A stretch of 64,000 nucleotides of DNA. It comes from Rhynchosporium graminicola (taxonomy: Eukaryota; Ascomycota; Leotiomycetes; Helotiales; Ploettnerulaceae). Below are positions 45,610-57,664 of this stretch, piece after piece (the stretch's first letter is position 1; the number at the start of each line of letters is the position of its first letter). Where the stretch lies: the NCBI GenBank assembly GCA_900074885.1, contig FJUW01000016.1, positions 596,577 to 660,576 on the forward strand, in the 5' to 3' direction. The position numbers and the translations under genes are program-made. A model generated the notes under the pieces. That model made no database searches. It saw only the letters and a program-made list of their open reading frames with translations, and was not told the DNA's origin.

Positions 45610-48600
45610 CATGACCACCAAGGGGTCTAAATGATACTTGTTAGGATGGTGTAGAGTGAGAGAAGCTGTCCACTAGAGGCAGAGGAATTCGGTACTTCCA
45701 CTTACCTATAAGTCTAGTATTGTCCTCGTTCCTGGCACTGGTACTGCCTCACCGGAGAAATGGCCGTTTGCCTACCAGGAATTGCTCGCCACCCTACCTA
45801 GCTCGGGTGCTGGAGCACGCATCCTCGCGTATGAATATACTTCACCATTTGCGGGCACCAAGCCTTCATGGGGGTCGATTTTGATGTTGGGCTATAACTT
45901 TCTCCAATGTTTAACTGACGCTCGATCACAATCAGGTCCAGATCTCGTGAGTGAGGCAGGTCTAGTTCGATTCCCTCAAGCTGTATGTATGCTTGCTGAT
46001 ATATCTTCTCCAGAACACAAAGCCAATTTTGATAGTCTGCCATAGATTAGGGGGTATTGTAGTTAAACAGGCCTTGTGCGTCGCTAACAAACAATTTACT
46101 CGGTATGTATCAGTTGTTGACGCTATAGCTGGTGTTATCTTTCTAAGCACTCCACATCGCTGTGGTGACAAGACCACGAGCTTTCTACGGTTTCGAGACA
46201 TCGTGGAAGCAACGACCGGTAGGAACCTGAAGATTCCAAACATCAATGTCGAGCAAGAAGGTGCCATTTTGCTCGACCTCGCAGATAGATTCGAAGGAAT
46301 CTCGTTCCGTACCCCCATACTATCCGCCTATGAAATGAGAGAATCAAAAAACATTTCAACACCTTTGCGCCCAAAGCACCAACAGGTCAGTCCCAGGGCC
46401 CCTTCTTTTCTTTCATCTTTTTGTACTTTTATTTAGGTATGAAAACTAATCAGGATTGTAGTTGGTCAACCGTGAAGCTTATTCAACTCATGCCCCAATG
46501 GAAACAATTATTGGCCTCAACCTCGATCATCACGATACATGTCTTTTCACCAAAAGCATGGGTGGTGAAGGCTTACCCGAATTCAATCAGTTTATTCACA
46601 AGACTTTAAATGACGCTGTGCACCTAGTTGCACTTCGACTCGAGGACCGTAGGTTGTGAAGGTATTGGAAAACTGCAGAATGGTGTTAACAGTTTCAGAG
46701 GAATACCAGTACGCAACAATAAGCGCTTATTCGCCTACTCTAAGTGATCCACCACTCCAATGTGAGCTTAAATTCCATGTTTCATCAAGTTGCCATGCTA
46801 ATGTCTGTCCTTCAGTTGAGCAACTGGAACTCACCGAATGGCCATCGAACGAAACAACAGAAGGAACATCTCAATCGGGGTTTGAGGTTGTATATTCTAC
46901 AAGACAAAACACTGAGATTCGGAAAACCCTTCACTTACCATGCTTCCTTCACAACACGCATTCGGCAAATGAGGATTTCTGCGGTCGCGAAGATATCCTG
47001 GAGCGTATTGCGGCCGAGCTCTTGCCTTCTAAGAACACTGTTACAGCATCGGGCACCGCTCTACAACAAATTGCACTTTGTGGGTTTGGAGGAATTGGAA
47101 AGACGGAAATAGCCCGCGAGTTCTCCCGACGTCACAAAGCCTCGTATGATGCAGTATTCTGGGTCGCGGCGGATAATATTTCGAAACTTGCCCACCATTA
47201 TCAGCAAATCTCTTTGGCGCTCGGGCTTGAAGATCCATCCGAGTGCAAGAACCAGGTGGTCAGCAGAGAAATAGTCAAAGGATGGCTCTCTAATCCTCGA
47301 AAGTATCTATCGGGGGCGGATGATAGTGTTCAGCCCGGTCAAGCGAGGTCAGGACCAACATGGCTGCTTATATTTGATAACGCAGATGAACCAATGATCC
47401 TGGCGGACTACTGGCCCCAGGGCAGCGGTTCAATCCTTGTTACTAGCCGCGACCCTTGGCTAAAACCATGTTTACCAGAAGAAAATCAGGCCTGGATCTC
47501 GGTCCACTTACGCAACAAGACAGCCTATCCCTCTACAACAATCTCACTTCGATTTTCAACGAGCCAGAGGGTGATATCGCACAACGATTCTCTGATGCAC
47601 TGGGTGGCGTTCCTCTTGCTATATCCCAGATGGCAGGTATCATCCGTTGACGGGACCTTACCTTGTCAGAGTTTTTCGAGCTATATACTGATCATGAAGA
47701 ACATGCCAGTCTTTATGAGACAAAATTCGATACTAGTTTGGTCACATACCGTCACTCTCTCTCCACTGTGTGGGCATTTGAGAAGCTTAAGACTCAAGCC
47801 TGACAGCTATTAGAGCTGATTTCATTTCTTGATCCAGGTGTCATTGGAGAAAACTTGTTAATGGAAGCTTCGGCGGAACTGCTTTCCAAGGGCGTACCAT
47901 TTAAGAAGAGTAACTACATTGAAGCTCGAGCCGATCTCTTACAGTGATCTCTTGTCTAAAGAGATAAGCAGAAGCAGCAAATATCGGTCCATCGTACAGT
48001 ACAGGATGCAATCTTTGTAACAATGGATAAAACGAAGCAACAGTATATGTTTGACCAAGTTGTCCGAATTCTTTGGGCGAAATGGCCATCAGCTATGCCT
48101 AAGCCTTCAAGAGAGCCAGAGCTACCTCAGTCCAAATCAACTGGTGGCAGGTTACATGTTGGAAGGTGGCCTATCTGTGCGGCGATCTACCCCCATTTTC
48201 TGAGGATACATCAGCTCTGGACATCCATCTTACATCCTTTGGAGGGCACCAGTTTGCATTTTGCGAAGTTACTGAATGAGGCTGTATGGTACGTACACGA
48301 TACACAAGCACAAGCCTTTCCCTTCATGCCCAGCCTAACATTACCAGGTATCAAAAAGAGCGTGGACGAACAAAGGACTTTGACGGCTTCTTTGAAACAG
48401 CTCGCAGTATTTGCGAATCCTCAACGCACACAGATAGAGATTCCTTACTTGCAGACATATATGTCTACTTAGGAGCTATCGCTATGGATGCGAGCGATTA
48501 CAATAAAAGCCGGTTTTACAAGGAACTTTCCTTCGTTCTAGTTTCCGATATCTGCAAGGAGCTGGGAACTGCCGATGAGAGGTTCTACCTCGCTTACGCA

Positions 48601-49266
48601 GAGCGATGGATCTCACGTATTCAGGATAGAAGGTACGACGAAGGTGAGGCTGATCTCAAGGAGGCGCTTTTGATGCGCAAAGCTCTCGGTAACTACCTCC
48701 CTAGGTCAGGCGAGGCCATTCTGAGCTGGGCTCTTCTTGCGCAGGACAAGCTTGAAGAGTGTAACAGACTTCTTCTGGAAAGTCTAGCAGGTAGAGAAAA
48801 GGCTTTGGGCAAGGATGATAGAGAATCTGTCCGGACTGGACTGATTCTTTATGCACTTGGCAACCTCCGTTTTGCGCAAAGCTAATGGGATGAGAGTTTT
48901 GAATACCAAAAAAGAGCATGGCGCCATATGCGTGCGACGGTGGGCGAGAAAGATTTCTACACTGCAAACGTCGCACATAAGATTGCCGAGCACCTTATTC
49001 GCTCAGGCCGGAACGAAGAGGCGATGCGAGTGCTGCCACCATCCGTGAAGTAGCTAAACATTTCCCTTACTTCTCATAGTACCATGATCAATGGGGCTTT
49101 AGACATCTGGTCTGTTGATCCAAATGTACACAAGAACATGATTGCTCGCACCACATTCCTTAAGGGCATTTTATTTGAGGCGATGGGTAAGACTCAAAAA
49201 TCTTCCATTGCCCTTGGAGTTGCCTGTCGCTTGAGGAAGGAGGTTACCAGCGAGGATCGAGTGTGA
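45610..49266 (+). pseudogene. Decayed NLR-like gene: alpha/beta hydrolase - NB-ARC - TPR
   Basis: Remnant of a fungal STAND/NLR receptor. The N-terminal part is an alpha/beta hydrolase-like domain (SIVLVPGTGTASPEKWPF; after an intron near 45949-46018, ILIVCHRLGGIVVKQAL; GVIFLSTPHRCG). The NB-ARC part has a P-loop GFGGIGKTEIA (about 47088) and a Walker B WLLIFDNAD (about 47365). The C-terminal part is TPR-like (LLLESLAGREKALGKDDRES). Introns at about 46387-46461 and 48292-48348 still splice in frame. Damage: a frameshift near 47460 (DPW to AKTMF), TGA near 47649 and 47803, TGA and TAA near 47947-47960, and TAA at 48883-48885 with coding-like sequence continuing to about 49050. The hydrolase elbow reads CHRLGG, so the nucleophile Ser is Arg. 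Intact relatives are thought to sense non-self in heterokaryon incompatibility or defence. Confidence 0.8.
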
Positions 49267-49756
49267 AGAGCTTGACGTCAGAAGACTTTGACGAAATTGT
49301 TGCTTTTTGGGCTCGTTGATGAGACCCCTTCTATTTTTGTACAGCAGAATAGGGCGTGTGATGAGTTGTTATATTTTCCTTTCGCCTTCCAAACTAATCT
49401 GAGCGTCCTTTTGCACGCATGACTACCCTCGCTATCTTGTAAAAGGAAGCCGATTGCCATCCAACCCCCGTGGTGCTTCAGCCATTTCTCGTGATCACCG
49501 TGGAACGATGGAGGATTTTTAGAATTCTTCGGCACCGATTGGTCGTTTAGCTCCATGATTAGGTACTCTTGCTCTCAAAAAGCCGTTTTCTTCGAGGAAT
49601 TTCAGCGGACCACTAGTTGCCAAGTAGCGGTTTCACGCTCATAGGTGCGGTACATTGTGCAAAATTGCATTCCTCCTTGCTTAGGGTGCTATCAATACCT
49701 TTTCGTAATATTGGCATTGGTATCACTGGTACCTTTCAAACATTGAAAGAATGAGA
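49267..49756. other. Intergenic between two pseudogenes
   Basis: 490 bp between converging decayed genes. No element ends or repeats were recognised. Confidence 0.35.
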
Positions 49757-51661
49757 TCACACAATGTGACTCGGATCCTTCTCGCTCTTTCCAGGCGTCA
49801 TGTCTCGCCTTGCACCGTGACATCCTTTCCAGAACCTCGCCCAGCACCGCTTTAAGACCTGAAAATCCCAAAGATATAGTATGTAGGCAAAAAGCGTGAT
49901 TGGAAGACATACAACGAAAAAGCACCCAAAATTTACCGTGCTCTGTCCAAGGAGGTCAACGTTCATACCAAATAGGCTGGAGCTGAAGCTAATAGGAATG
50001 AAGAGTGTCGCAAGCAGAGTCAACCTTTTGAGTCGCTCAGACTGCTCGACGGCTTTGCGAGATTCCTCGATCGTAGCTTTGTTCATTGCCAGAGTTATGC
50101 CCTGAGTACACATATTTGACAAATCGATGCAACGAAGGTGGAGTTGTTCGTAATCTTCAAGGAGGCCTTCCGCTGTGAATGAACCCTCACGACCACCGTA
50201 CACAAAATTTCTGACCGTCGCGTTCTCTGAGGATCGTTGGCGTGGACCAATACCGATACCTGGCGGCACAATACCCTTTGGCGTCGGGGTCTTTGCTTTG
50301 AGTCCATTCAATACTTGATTACTTCGCTCGGCCAGCCTGCAGAGCGCACGAGTGCTATCTTTCAGCTGCTGGGCATGTCGATTGAGAATGGTGGAGAAGT
50401 ATTGAAAAGTTCCTAACGCACCAGCGGGAACTCCTTCGGCTACGATTTCTATCTGGATTTTGATCCTGGACTCCATAAGATCCAAGAACTGAACTTCGGA
50501 GAAAGCCGCATGCGCGAATAGGGGGATGCACATTGGGAAGCGGATCTTGAGGCGCGCGACGGCCCAGATCGACAAGCGCGATCAAGGAATCGTACTGCAG
50601 GGGAAGGACGGGCTGTGGTTTGCTGAACTTTTGCTGAAGCATTCGCATCTATGTATAGGCGATTAGCGGTGGTTCGAAATACCATCTTGTGATGATACTG
50701 GAGGATAGGTAGTGTTGTAGCCTTGGATTCGATGTGCTTTGTCCATGGACCTGAAGGAGAGTTTTCTAAGGGTCTGCCTTGGTCCATCAAGCGATGACTA
50801 AATGCTCATATGAGCAAAAAAGAACCAACCTCCATAGTTTGTAGCATTATGTCTTATCAGCCCAGCTTTTATCTATTTTCGTGATATAAAGTGAGATCCA
50901 TTGTTCTGCCATAGACAAGCATGAGCACACAGTGGAGTACACGCGCACTAAGTAGTCTCCACAGCAGACTCTGCTAGACCCCAGCTGTTGTATAAGTATC
51001 TTGTATGTCCCGAGCTCGGTGGCCTGATCTGACCGCTGCAGCTGCAGATCTTGTCCACCAAAATCATCGCGATGAAGAAGGGTGCTCACACAAAGTTGAA
51101 ATATGTTATTTGACACGAATTGGCAAGTGATGGGAAACTGTATGCATGTCTATCTATGCTCGTAGAAAGAAATTCCATGTGCCGCCTGAAGAATTCCGGG
51201 TCGATGTTATATTTGCTCCCAATAACCGATACCCACGACGGTGACATGAAGCCTCGAATGAACACCAACTGCCCTGAGCCCTCTGCTGGAACAGAGGTAG
51301 CAGCGGAGAAGGCCTCATATTGCTCTTGACGATAACTTTGCATATCCCACTTGCGTTCCCCACTATTGTATACCACAACTAAGTCGTGAGGCTGCTTGGA
51401 CTTGGAAGTGAAGAGGCTGGTATGTTCTTCTGCTTTCGCCGAGTTGAAGAGACCAAGGTCTTGTAGCAACCATTCTCCAATGTCGACATAGTTATTTCCC
51501 GGAAAGACAGAGCTGCTCGAATATCTTCTTGAGAGCGAGATGATTGCTCGGGTGTGTAATCTTCGGGTGTGACTGTCTAAACAACAGCGTTAGCGAGGCC
51601 ATGGGTTGGTTGTGGACAGATGGTAGGATGAGATCTTACGCGTGGGCTTTCTGCGTTCCAT
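49757..51661 (-). pseudogene. Decayed CorA-like magnesium transporter gene (GMN retained)
   Basis: Exon 1 51661-51640 and a 63-bp intron lead into NNYVDIGEWLLQDLGLFN and GFMSPSWVSVIGSKYNIDPEFFRRHMEFL, the conserved fungal CorA-like N-terminal region. The frame then breaks: near 51110 it shifts to SNNIFQLCVSTLLHRDD; that frame stops at 50847 (SWADKT*); it resumes near 50790 as MDQGRPLENSPSGPW and shifts again near 50540 before MCIPLFAHAAFSEVQ. The 3' part is intact, with two membrane helices (LTLLATLFIPISFSSSLFGMN and FFVVCLPITLFAYILYL) and the canonical GMN motif. At least three frame breaks make this a pseudogene. It differs from the intact CorA-like gene at 17.3 kb, so it is a separate family member, not a recent copy. 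Confidence 0.75.
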
Positions 51662-52319
51662 ATTTGATCGCGAGTATGGAGAGGCTGATATGGCAGGACT
51701 ATACCGCACAGCATCACGGTCGAGAGAGAGTCTTTATAATATGATTGCGAAGAAAGGGGCTGAGTCCTGAGTCCTGAGTCCTGAGTCCTGAGTCCTGATG
51801 TAAGTCAAGGACGAGACTTGCGCGCGGCTCGAACGCTTGCACCAATGCCAAAAAAGAGAGACGATCGGAGATAGCGCTGCAATCATTCTCAAAGCTTCTG
51901 CAAGACTCTGGACGAGAATGCAATGCTTTCCTTCACACATCAAGCATGGAGCGGTAATTCTGTCTAGGCCGTGGCGGCGCGACGGGACGGCCCGGACTTC
52001 TCCTGTAGTGCGGTACTTATATTGGCGTGAAACTACAACACCTAGCTAGGTTATTGTATCTACCTTACTGTAACAAAGAATCACACGGCGGCTGTGGCAC
52101 ACCGCCATACCTAGTTTACCCAAACGTATCTGGGCACCCCTCTAAAACACACTTCAGGTTGGAATCCACGACCCGACTTCCTTCGATACCGATACCGTCA
52201 ATCCGGATGAGTGCCAGCATTTAATCAGTACTCGTGGCTTCCCTCGAGCGAGACAGAACAAGTGCCCTCTAACAGAGACATCAACGTATACCTAGCCTTT
52301 AGGACGGGCACTTTTAGTC
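51662..52319. other. Intergenic with a small tandem repeat
   Basis: 658 bp between two decayed genes; holds the TGAGTCC tandem repeat and no supported gene. Confidence 0.4.
51761..51798. repeat. (TGAGTCC)5 tandem repeat
   Basis: Five perfect tandem copies of the 7-mer TGAGTCC followed by a partial copy. Confidence 0.95.
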
Positions 52320-53189
52320 ATGAACATCAGAGGCGCACCGTCATTGCCGAAGCTAACAAAGACTGCCGCCAGCTTCCCACCAGTCCGCGCCTGTATTTTC
52401 GACATGGACGGGCTCCTCATCAACTCCGAGGACATAATCACTCTGGCTATAAACCACCTTCTTGAGAAGCGTGGAAGGCCTGCCTTTACTCGATCGATTC
52501 GAGCTCAGCTCATGGGTGTCCCAGATTCGACAAACGGCGAAGTGTTCCACGAGTGGGCCAAGTTACCCATTCCTCGCGAGCAATTCGCTCATGAGTCGCC
52601 TGAACAAATGTAACTGTATTACCAGGATTGCGAGCCGCTACCTGGCGCAGAGAAGCTTCTGACAAACCTCCGCCGTGCACGTTGTGCTTCTTCTGGGGAT
52701 CGGTTCGAGCTGGCATTGGCATCTAGCACCAAGAGCCATAGCTACAAGTTGCAAATCTCGAAGCCGGGCACGAAACGGCTTCTTGATTTCTTCCGCCTGA
52801 CAGATGGGTTCTGGGTGATGACCCGCGAGTATGACAGGGCCGAGGGAAGCCAGCACCTGACATATATATAGTCGCGTTGCATTCGTTAAACTCAACGGTA
52901 GACTCTGGCACAAAGGCCATAATGCCCAACGAATGTTTAGTCTTCGAGGATAGTGTGGCCGGGGTAGAGGCTGGAAGACGGGCTGGGATGAGGGTTGTTT
53001 GGGTACCCCATGCAGGTCGAGTACCAAGCAAGGCAGAAGGATGTGCTTGCCGGAAGGACGGGAATGATTGAGATTGGAGACGACTGGCAGCTAGGAGATA
53101 TTGATGATGGCTGGGCTGAAAGCATACCGAGTTTGGAACACTTCAACTACGAGACTTACGGCTTTGAGTTGAATACGGTCTCGAGTTAA
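52320..53189 (+). pseudogene. Decayed HAD-superfamily phosphatase gene
   Basis: Remnant of a HAD-like sugar-phosphate phosphatase of the GS1/DOG type. Motif I is intact (CIFDMDGLLINSED, nucleophile and acid/base Asp); the cap region follows, then LALASSTKSHSYKLQ (motif II, Ser), KPAPDIY (motif III Lys region) and CLVFEDSVAGVEAGRRAGMRVVWVPH (motif IV). The frame is broken by TAA at 52611-52613 (SPEQM*LYYQDCEPLPGAEKLL), a shift near 52785, TGA near 52832 (DPRV*QGRGKPAPD) and a shift near 53020 before VEYQARQKDVLAGRTGM. Coding-like sequence ends at the stop near 53189. All HAD catalytic motifs survive in pieces, so decay is recent. It is the third decayed gene in a row. Confidence 0.75.
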
Positions 53190-55012
53190 GTTGATGAGAT
53201 GTTTCTGAAGATGATAAGAAACACCTTCTCACTGCTTTCAAGGATGTTTGGCAAGAAGTCATGTATGGAAGAAACAAGATTATTGGTAAGCCCAATTCTG
53301 GCAAGGATCGAGGAATGGAGAAGACATATACTTTTGGGAGAGCGAGAGCTGTTATTCTGGGAGATTGTGGGGTTGTCGGACCCTCTCGTTACATGGAAGG
53401 CAAAATCAAAGGGAAGTCTCAATACATTAATGTGATCTTTGGAAATCAGATTTGCCCGTCTAAATGACATTCGGAAGACACATCCGAGATGATACCTGTA
53501 CAAGCGTTCGCACAGCCGAGGTGCTTGACTGCAAAGGAACGTTCCATAACAAGGACTTCGGGGTCGATAGTGAGATCTGGGGTGCAGAGCTCTAATGGTT
53601 TCGATCCTGATGGACCCCCAGTTCAGCCTTTCGTGCTAGCTTCGCTTGCAGATGTAGCAGTCAAATTCTGATAAACTCCTCTTCTTCTTCTTCATCTTCT
53701 TCTACTTCTACAGATGGATTGTTTTGTCGTTCTCGCGCATCCATACGAGGAGTGTGCATATGAAGTGACTAAATTGGAGAAATTTTCATTTTCGTAATGG
53801 ACTGAACCAGTTATCACGTGACGAAATATATATCGGATCCACTGCTTTCGTCCATGTGCTTACTTACTTTTACTTGTACAACGGAAAGCGACTTCGGTAT
53901 TACGCGGATAATTGTTCGATGCGTAAAGAATTCGCCCAGTAAGGGGTCAGGTCACATGCTCATAATGGCCATCTGCCGCGAATCTTGTTGACACAACTTG
54001 AATCCGATCTTCACCTACAGTAGGTCTCAGTGGCCTAGATAGCAACATACGAGAGCCATTGCTTTACCACAGATTCCCTGTCACATCGTTTGATCATTGA
54101 TCTCTAGACGACATGTTTTTTTTCACTCTACCGCGCGAGCATGGCTAGTGATTTTGCCCCTGCGCTGGGCCCCTTCCAGGTAACATTCGTCCACCATTGT
54201 CGTAGCTCATACCCATCCATATGAAAATGTCTTTACGATGACGGGATTAAGCTCATAATTATACCCACAAGTCGTGGGACTCGTATATCAGCTAGCAGCT
54301 GTAGGGATCCCTAAAATGCCAGTTGGGCAATGGCACGGAATTCAAACGTGATCCTTCTCAGAGCATCGATATCGAAAACCGGACCTAAGGTAGGCATCTA
54401 AATACAACTGACAGGCTAACGGGGGCAAATAGATCACATTCAAGACGTCTTGACTGATCGAGAGTGTTATTATACTGCCAAGAGCCCGTATCACCCACGG
54501 CAGGTGCAGGAACAGTGCAATATGCTGAATGCGGCTAGAACCATTTGTCGGCCGGCCCTGCTCATCCAGAATGTCTTCTGCTGTGCCGTCTCCTCCTTCT
54601 CTCATCCTGGCTGGGTGACGCGGCTCTCGACATGCTCAATAAGCTGTCGCTGTGGCTGTAACGGTGAGTTGGACTCGGTGTATGCAAGTTTATTCTGCCA
54701 TTTCCGGACACCATGACGGTCTTGTAGTGATCTGACCTGTCGTGACCGCGTCTTTTCTGTGAGATATCTGCATGCTGTTTATCTGCTCGCGAGTTCGTTG
54801 TGATCCTTGGTTGTGGATGGTGGGCTTGGGAATCTACTCGAGGGTATCGTCGTCTCGATATCGAAGTCTCCTATCCGTTGAGCATTGAAATCACGTTATC
54901 GCTATCGTTTCCGATCTCTACACTCGTTTATTAGTTTGTTAACAACATCCACTGAGGTCAATTGCCCTTGAAGCGCCCGCCGACTTCAGGACCCCTCAAG
55001 GCAAGCATCGCG
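53190..55012. other. Gene-poor gap
   Basis: 1.8 kb with no supported gene. Short ORFs at 53261-53671 and 54342-54716 lack domains. Includes a CTT-rich tract. Confidence 0.4.
53677..53709. repeat. Imperfect CTT-rich microsatellite
   Basis: Runs of CTT with interruptions (CTTCTTCTTCTTCATCTTCTTCTACTTC). Confidence 0.85.
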
Positions 55013-56987
55013 ATGGTTCATCTACTGAGCAGCTTGGCGTTGGTATGGCTTTGCTCTATGCAGATCATATCGGCCATTACAGTTGATTGGGAGAACACAG
55101 GTACGTTTCGCTCAAGAAGTACCCCGCGTTGATCACAATGCTGATAGAAATCTCCCAGACTCTATCAAAGCAGCCGCCAAAGTCACTGCTACAGACAGTA
55201 TGTATACTAGGTCACTCAATCCCTCGGGGACCTATGGTTTTCAACCTAAGTGATGTCTTGAAATCAAAGCTTCTACTCAGGCCTGCATGGACAGCATCAC
55301 TAACTTTTATGGAGTGATCCGCTATTTCGTAGGCAAACAAAGCGATGGAACCATAGGCGTTCTCCTTTTACCTCGACCTTACTATTGGTGGGAAGCCGGC
55401 GCCTTGATGGGAGGTTTGATCGATTACTGGAAATACACGGGTGACAGTAGCTATAACGATTTCGTGATCGAGATACTCCAATCGCAAGTTGGCCCCCATA
55501 ACGACTTTATGCCACCAGAGCAACGCTCCTCACTTGGGAATGATGATCAGGCGTTCTGGGCATTAGCAGCAATGTCCGCGGCGGAGAGTAAGTTCCCGGA
55601 TCCTCCTAATCCAAAACACCCGGGTTGGCTATCACTCGTACAAGCAGTCTTCAACGAGCAAGTCGGCCGATGGGACACGAGTCTTTGCAATGGTGGACTT
55701 CGTTGGCAGATATACGAGGTGACTGGCTACGATCTGAAGAACACGATCTCGAACGGCTGTCTTTTCAATATCGCAGCACGGCTTGCGCGATACACTGGCG
55801 ACCAGAAATACGCTGACTGGGCTGTCAAGATATGGGACTGGATGGAGAGGATCGGACTCATCAGCTCGACTTTCAATATTTTCGACAATGCCGAAGCACA
55901 GAAATTGAATTGTACGGAGCTGGATCGGAATCAATGGACATACAATGCAGGCACCATGCTCATGGGCGCTGCGACTATGTATAACTATGTTCGTGGGCTC
56001 CAAATCGTACCCTCGCCAGATATTCTGCTGACAATATCTTAGACCGATGGGTCAGAACTCTGGAAAAACCGTACCACCAGTCTCCTAAGTGAACTCGCCT
56101 CTGACTTCTTCCCCGGAGGCATCATGAGAGAAATTTGCGAACAACGCGAAGTGTGCAACCCCGATCAAAAGTCCTTTAAAGCCTATCTAGCTCGCTGGAT
56201 GGCAGCATCCACCAAAATGGCCCCATTCACATACAGCACTTCATATCCGCTCTTACTCTCCTCCGCGACAGCTGCAGCAGAGCAATGTAATGGTGGAGCT
56301 AACGGAACACTCTGTGGCATCAAGTGGTGGTTGAATGGGACGTGGGATGGTTCCAATGGGCCTGGACAGCAAATGTGTGCGTTGGAGGTCATTCAGAGCA
56401 CGCTGATACGCCATGTCGGTGCGCCTGTTACTGCCGGCGGAGGAGGAACAAGTGTGGGAAATCCAGATGCTGGGTTCAACCAGAGTGCTGTTCCGTTCGA
56501 CTTGAGACATGTCCCTGCCAAGAAGAAGGACGTGATCGGTGCTTGGATTGTCACAGCTGCTATGCTGATCGCTGTTGTGGTTATGTGGGTCTTCATGAGT
56601 ACCGCTCTAGGAGAATGGGATGGAAGTTCGCTAGCTGGAAAGAAAGACTTTTCTGCTGTATCGTCATTGAAGACTGGCGGAGTTTTATGGCGCAAGAAGA
56701 GTAAAGGAAAGGGCAAAGAGAGAGAAGAGAAGCCCGAACCCTTTCCAGAGTTCCCCAACCTCGACGAGAGCAGACGCTGCAACGTCACCAGAACTCCAGT
56801 CCGACGTCCCGCTATGCTGGAATATTCTCTGCCGAATGCGAGCTTGATGTCGGTGCCAGAAGGCACGCCGGCTAGTATCAGTAGGAAAGTTAGTGCGGCC
56901 ATTCTGTCCCCAGTCATAGAGCAGGAGGGACTTGCGGATACAATCGCCAGCTTACCTGTCTACAAGGGTGGTGTTGAGAAGACGTGA
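55013..56987 (+). CDS. GH76 alpha-1,6-mannanase of the Dfg5/Dcw1 type, membrane anchored
   Basis: Cell-wall enzyme that processes GPI-anchored mannoprotein glycans for cross-linking into the wall. Exon 1 55013-55100 encodes a signal peptide (LALVWLCSMQIISA); exon 2 55159-55197 reads DSIKAAAKVTATD; exon 3 from about 55287 to 55988; exon 4 56043-56987 after a 54-bp intron (GTTCGT...TCTTAG). GH76 motifs: PYYWWEAGALMGGLIDYW, GNDDQAFWALAAMSAAE with the paired catalytic Asp, QIYEVTGYDLKN and SNGCLFNIAARLARYTG. The C-terminus has a membrane helix (VIGAWIVTAAMLIAVVVMWVF) and a basic cytosolic tail instead of a GPI signal. The exon 2/exon 3 junction (55198-55290) does not fit a simple GT-AG intron in frame; see findings. 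About 610 residues expected. Confidence 0.82.
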
Positions 56988-57664
56988 GAGGTGACCCGGC
57001 TGTTGTAGAAAATTTCTGGCTGTCCGTGGAGCCGACTGGCTCCTCGTGGGTGTGGGTGTAGATATCACGGAAGAAGGTAGCAAAGCTACCAAGGCATAGC
57101 TGAGAGCGGAAAGAAGCAGCGTGAACTCGAGGCCTAGACTATTGATCTGCCTTGGTGGCCGAGGATGTGATCGCGCATCGTAGATAGATGGGTATATTGG
57201 TACATTTGACATTATAAATAGGAAGGCATAATTCATAAGATGACGCCACAAAGATAATAATGAAGTAATGAAAGCGGTTCCATCTTCGTGATGATTGACA
57301 TGGAGTTTCGCTTAAACTTTCAGTCAAAACTGGATATACTATCATGCACGCGAAAGGCTGACCATTGAGATAAACTCAGGTCTTGTCCGGTGAAGCTAGT
57401 CATGATAGCTAGCTGATATTCAGAGGCCCAAAATGAGTTCGTGCTGTAGAATAGAACGAAGTCAATGGACAGGTATTTTTCATGTGACTTCAAATCTACA
57501 CATTAAACAAGTCTCGGCACTTTGAAAACTTGAACGTAAGCCGTGTTTACCAGGGACAAAATAGCGGAGTCCCAACTTGAAGGTGTCAACAGATACTCGA
57601 GAACCCAGTTCCAGTAATTAGAATCCGTAATAGGTCATAAGTAGTTGCGAAGCTATTCGGAGTC
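56988..57664. other. Intergenic between convergent genes
   Basis: 677 bp, no gene or repeat recognised. Confidence 0.35.

Noticed and set aside
46018..46436. The 46.0-46.4 kb ORF as an independent small gene
   Set aside because: Its sequence continues the hydrolase domain of the NLR remnant across ordinary introns on both sides.
51714..51943. Minus-strand ORFs with a repeated DSGLRTQ peptide
   Set aside because: The peptide repeat is only the translation of the 7-bp TGAGTCC tandem repeat.
45610..53189. RIP (repeat-induced point mutation) as the cause of the decay island
   Set aside because: Frameshifts are as common as stops, the region is not strongly AT-rich by eye, and no second copy is in the window; a base-context count would be needed.
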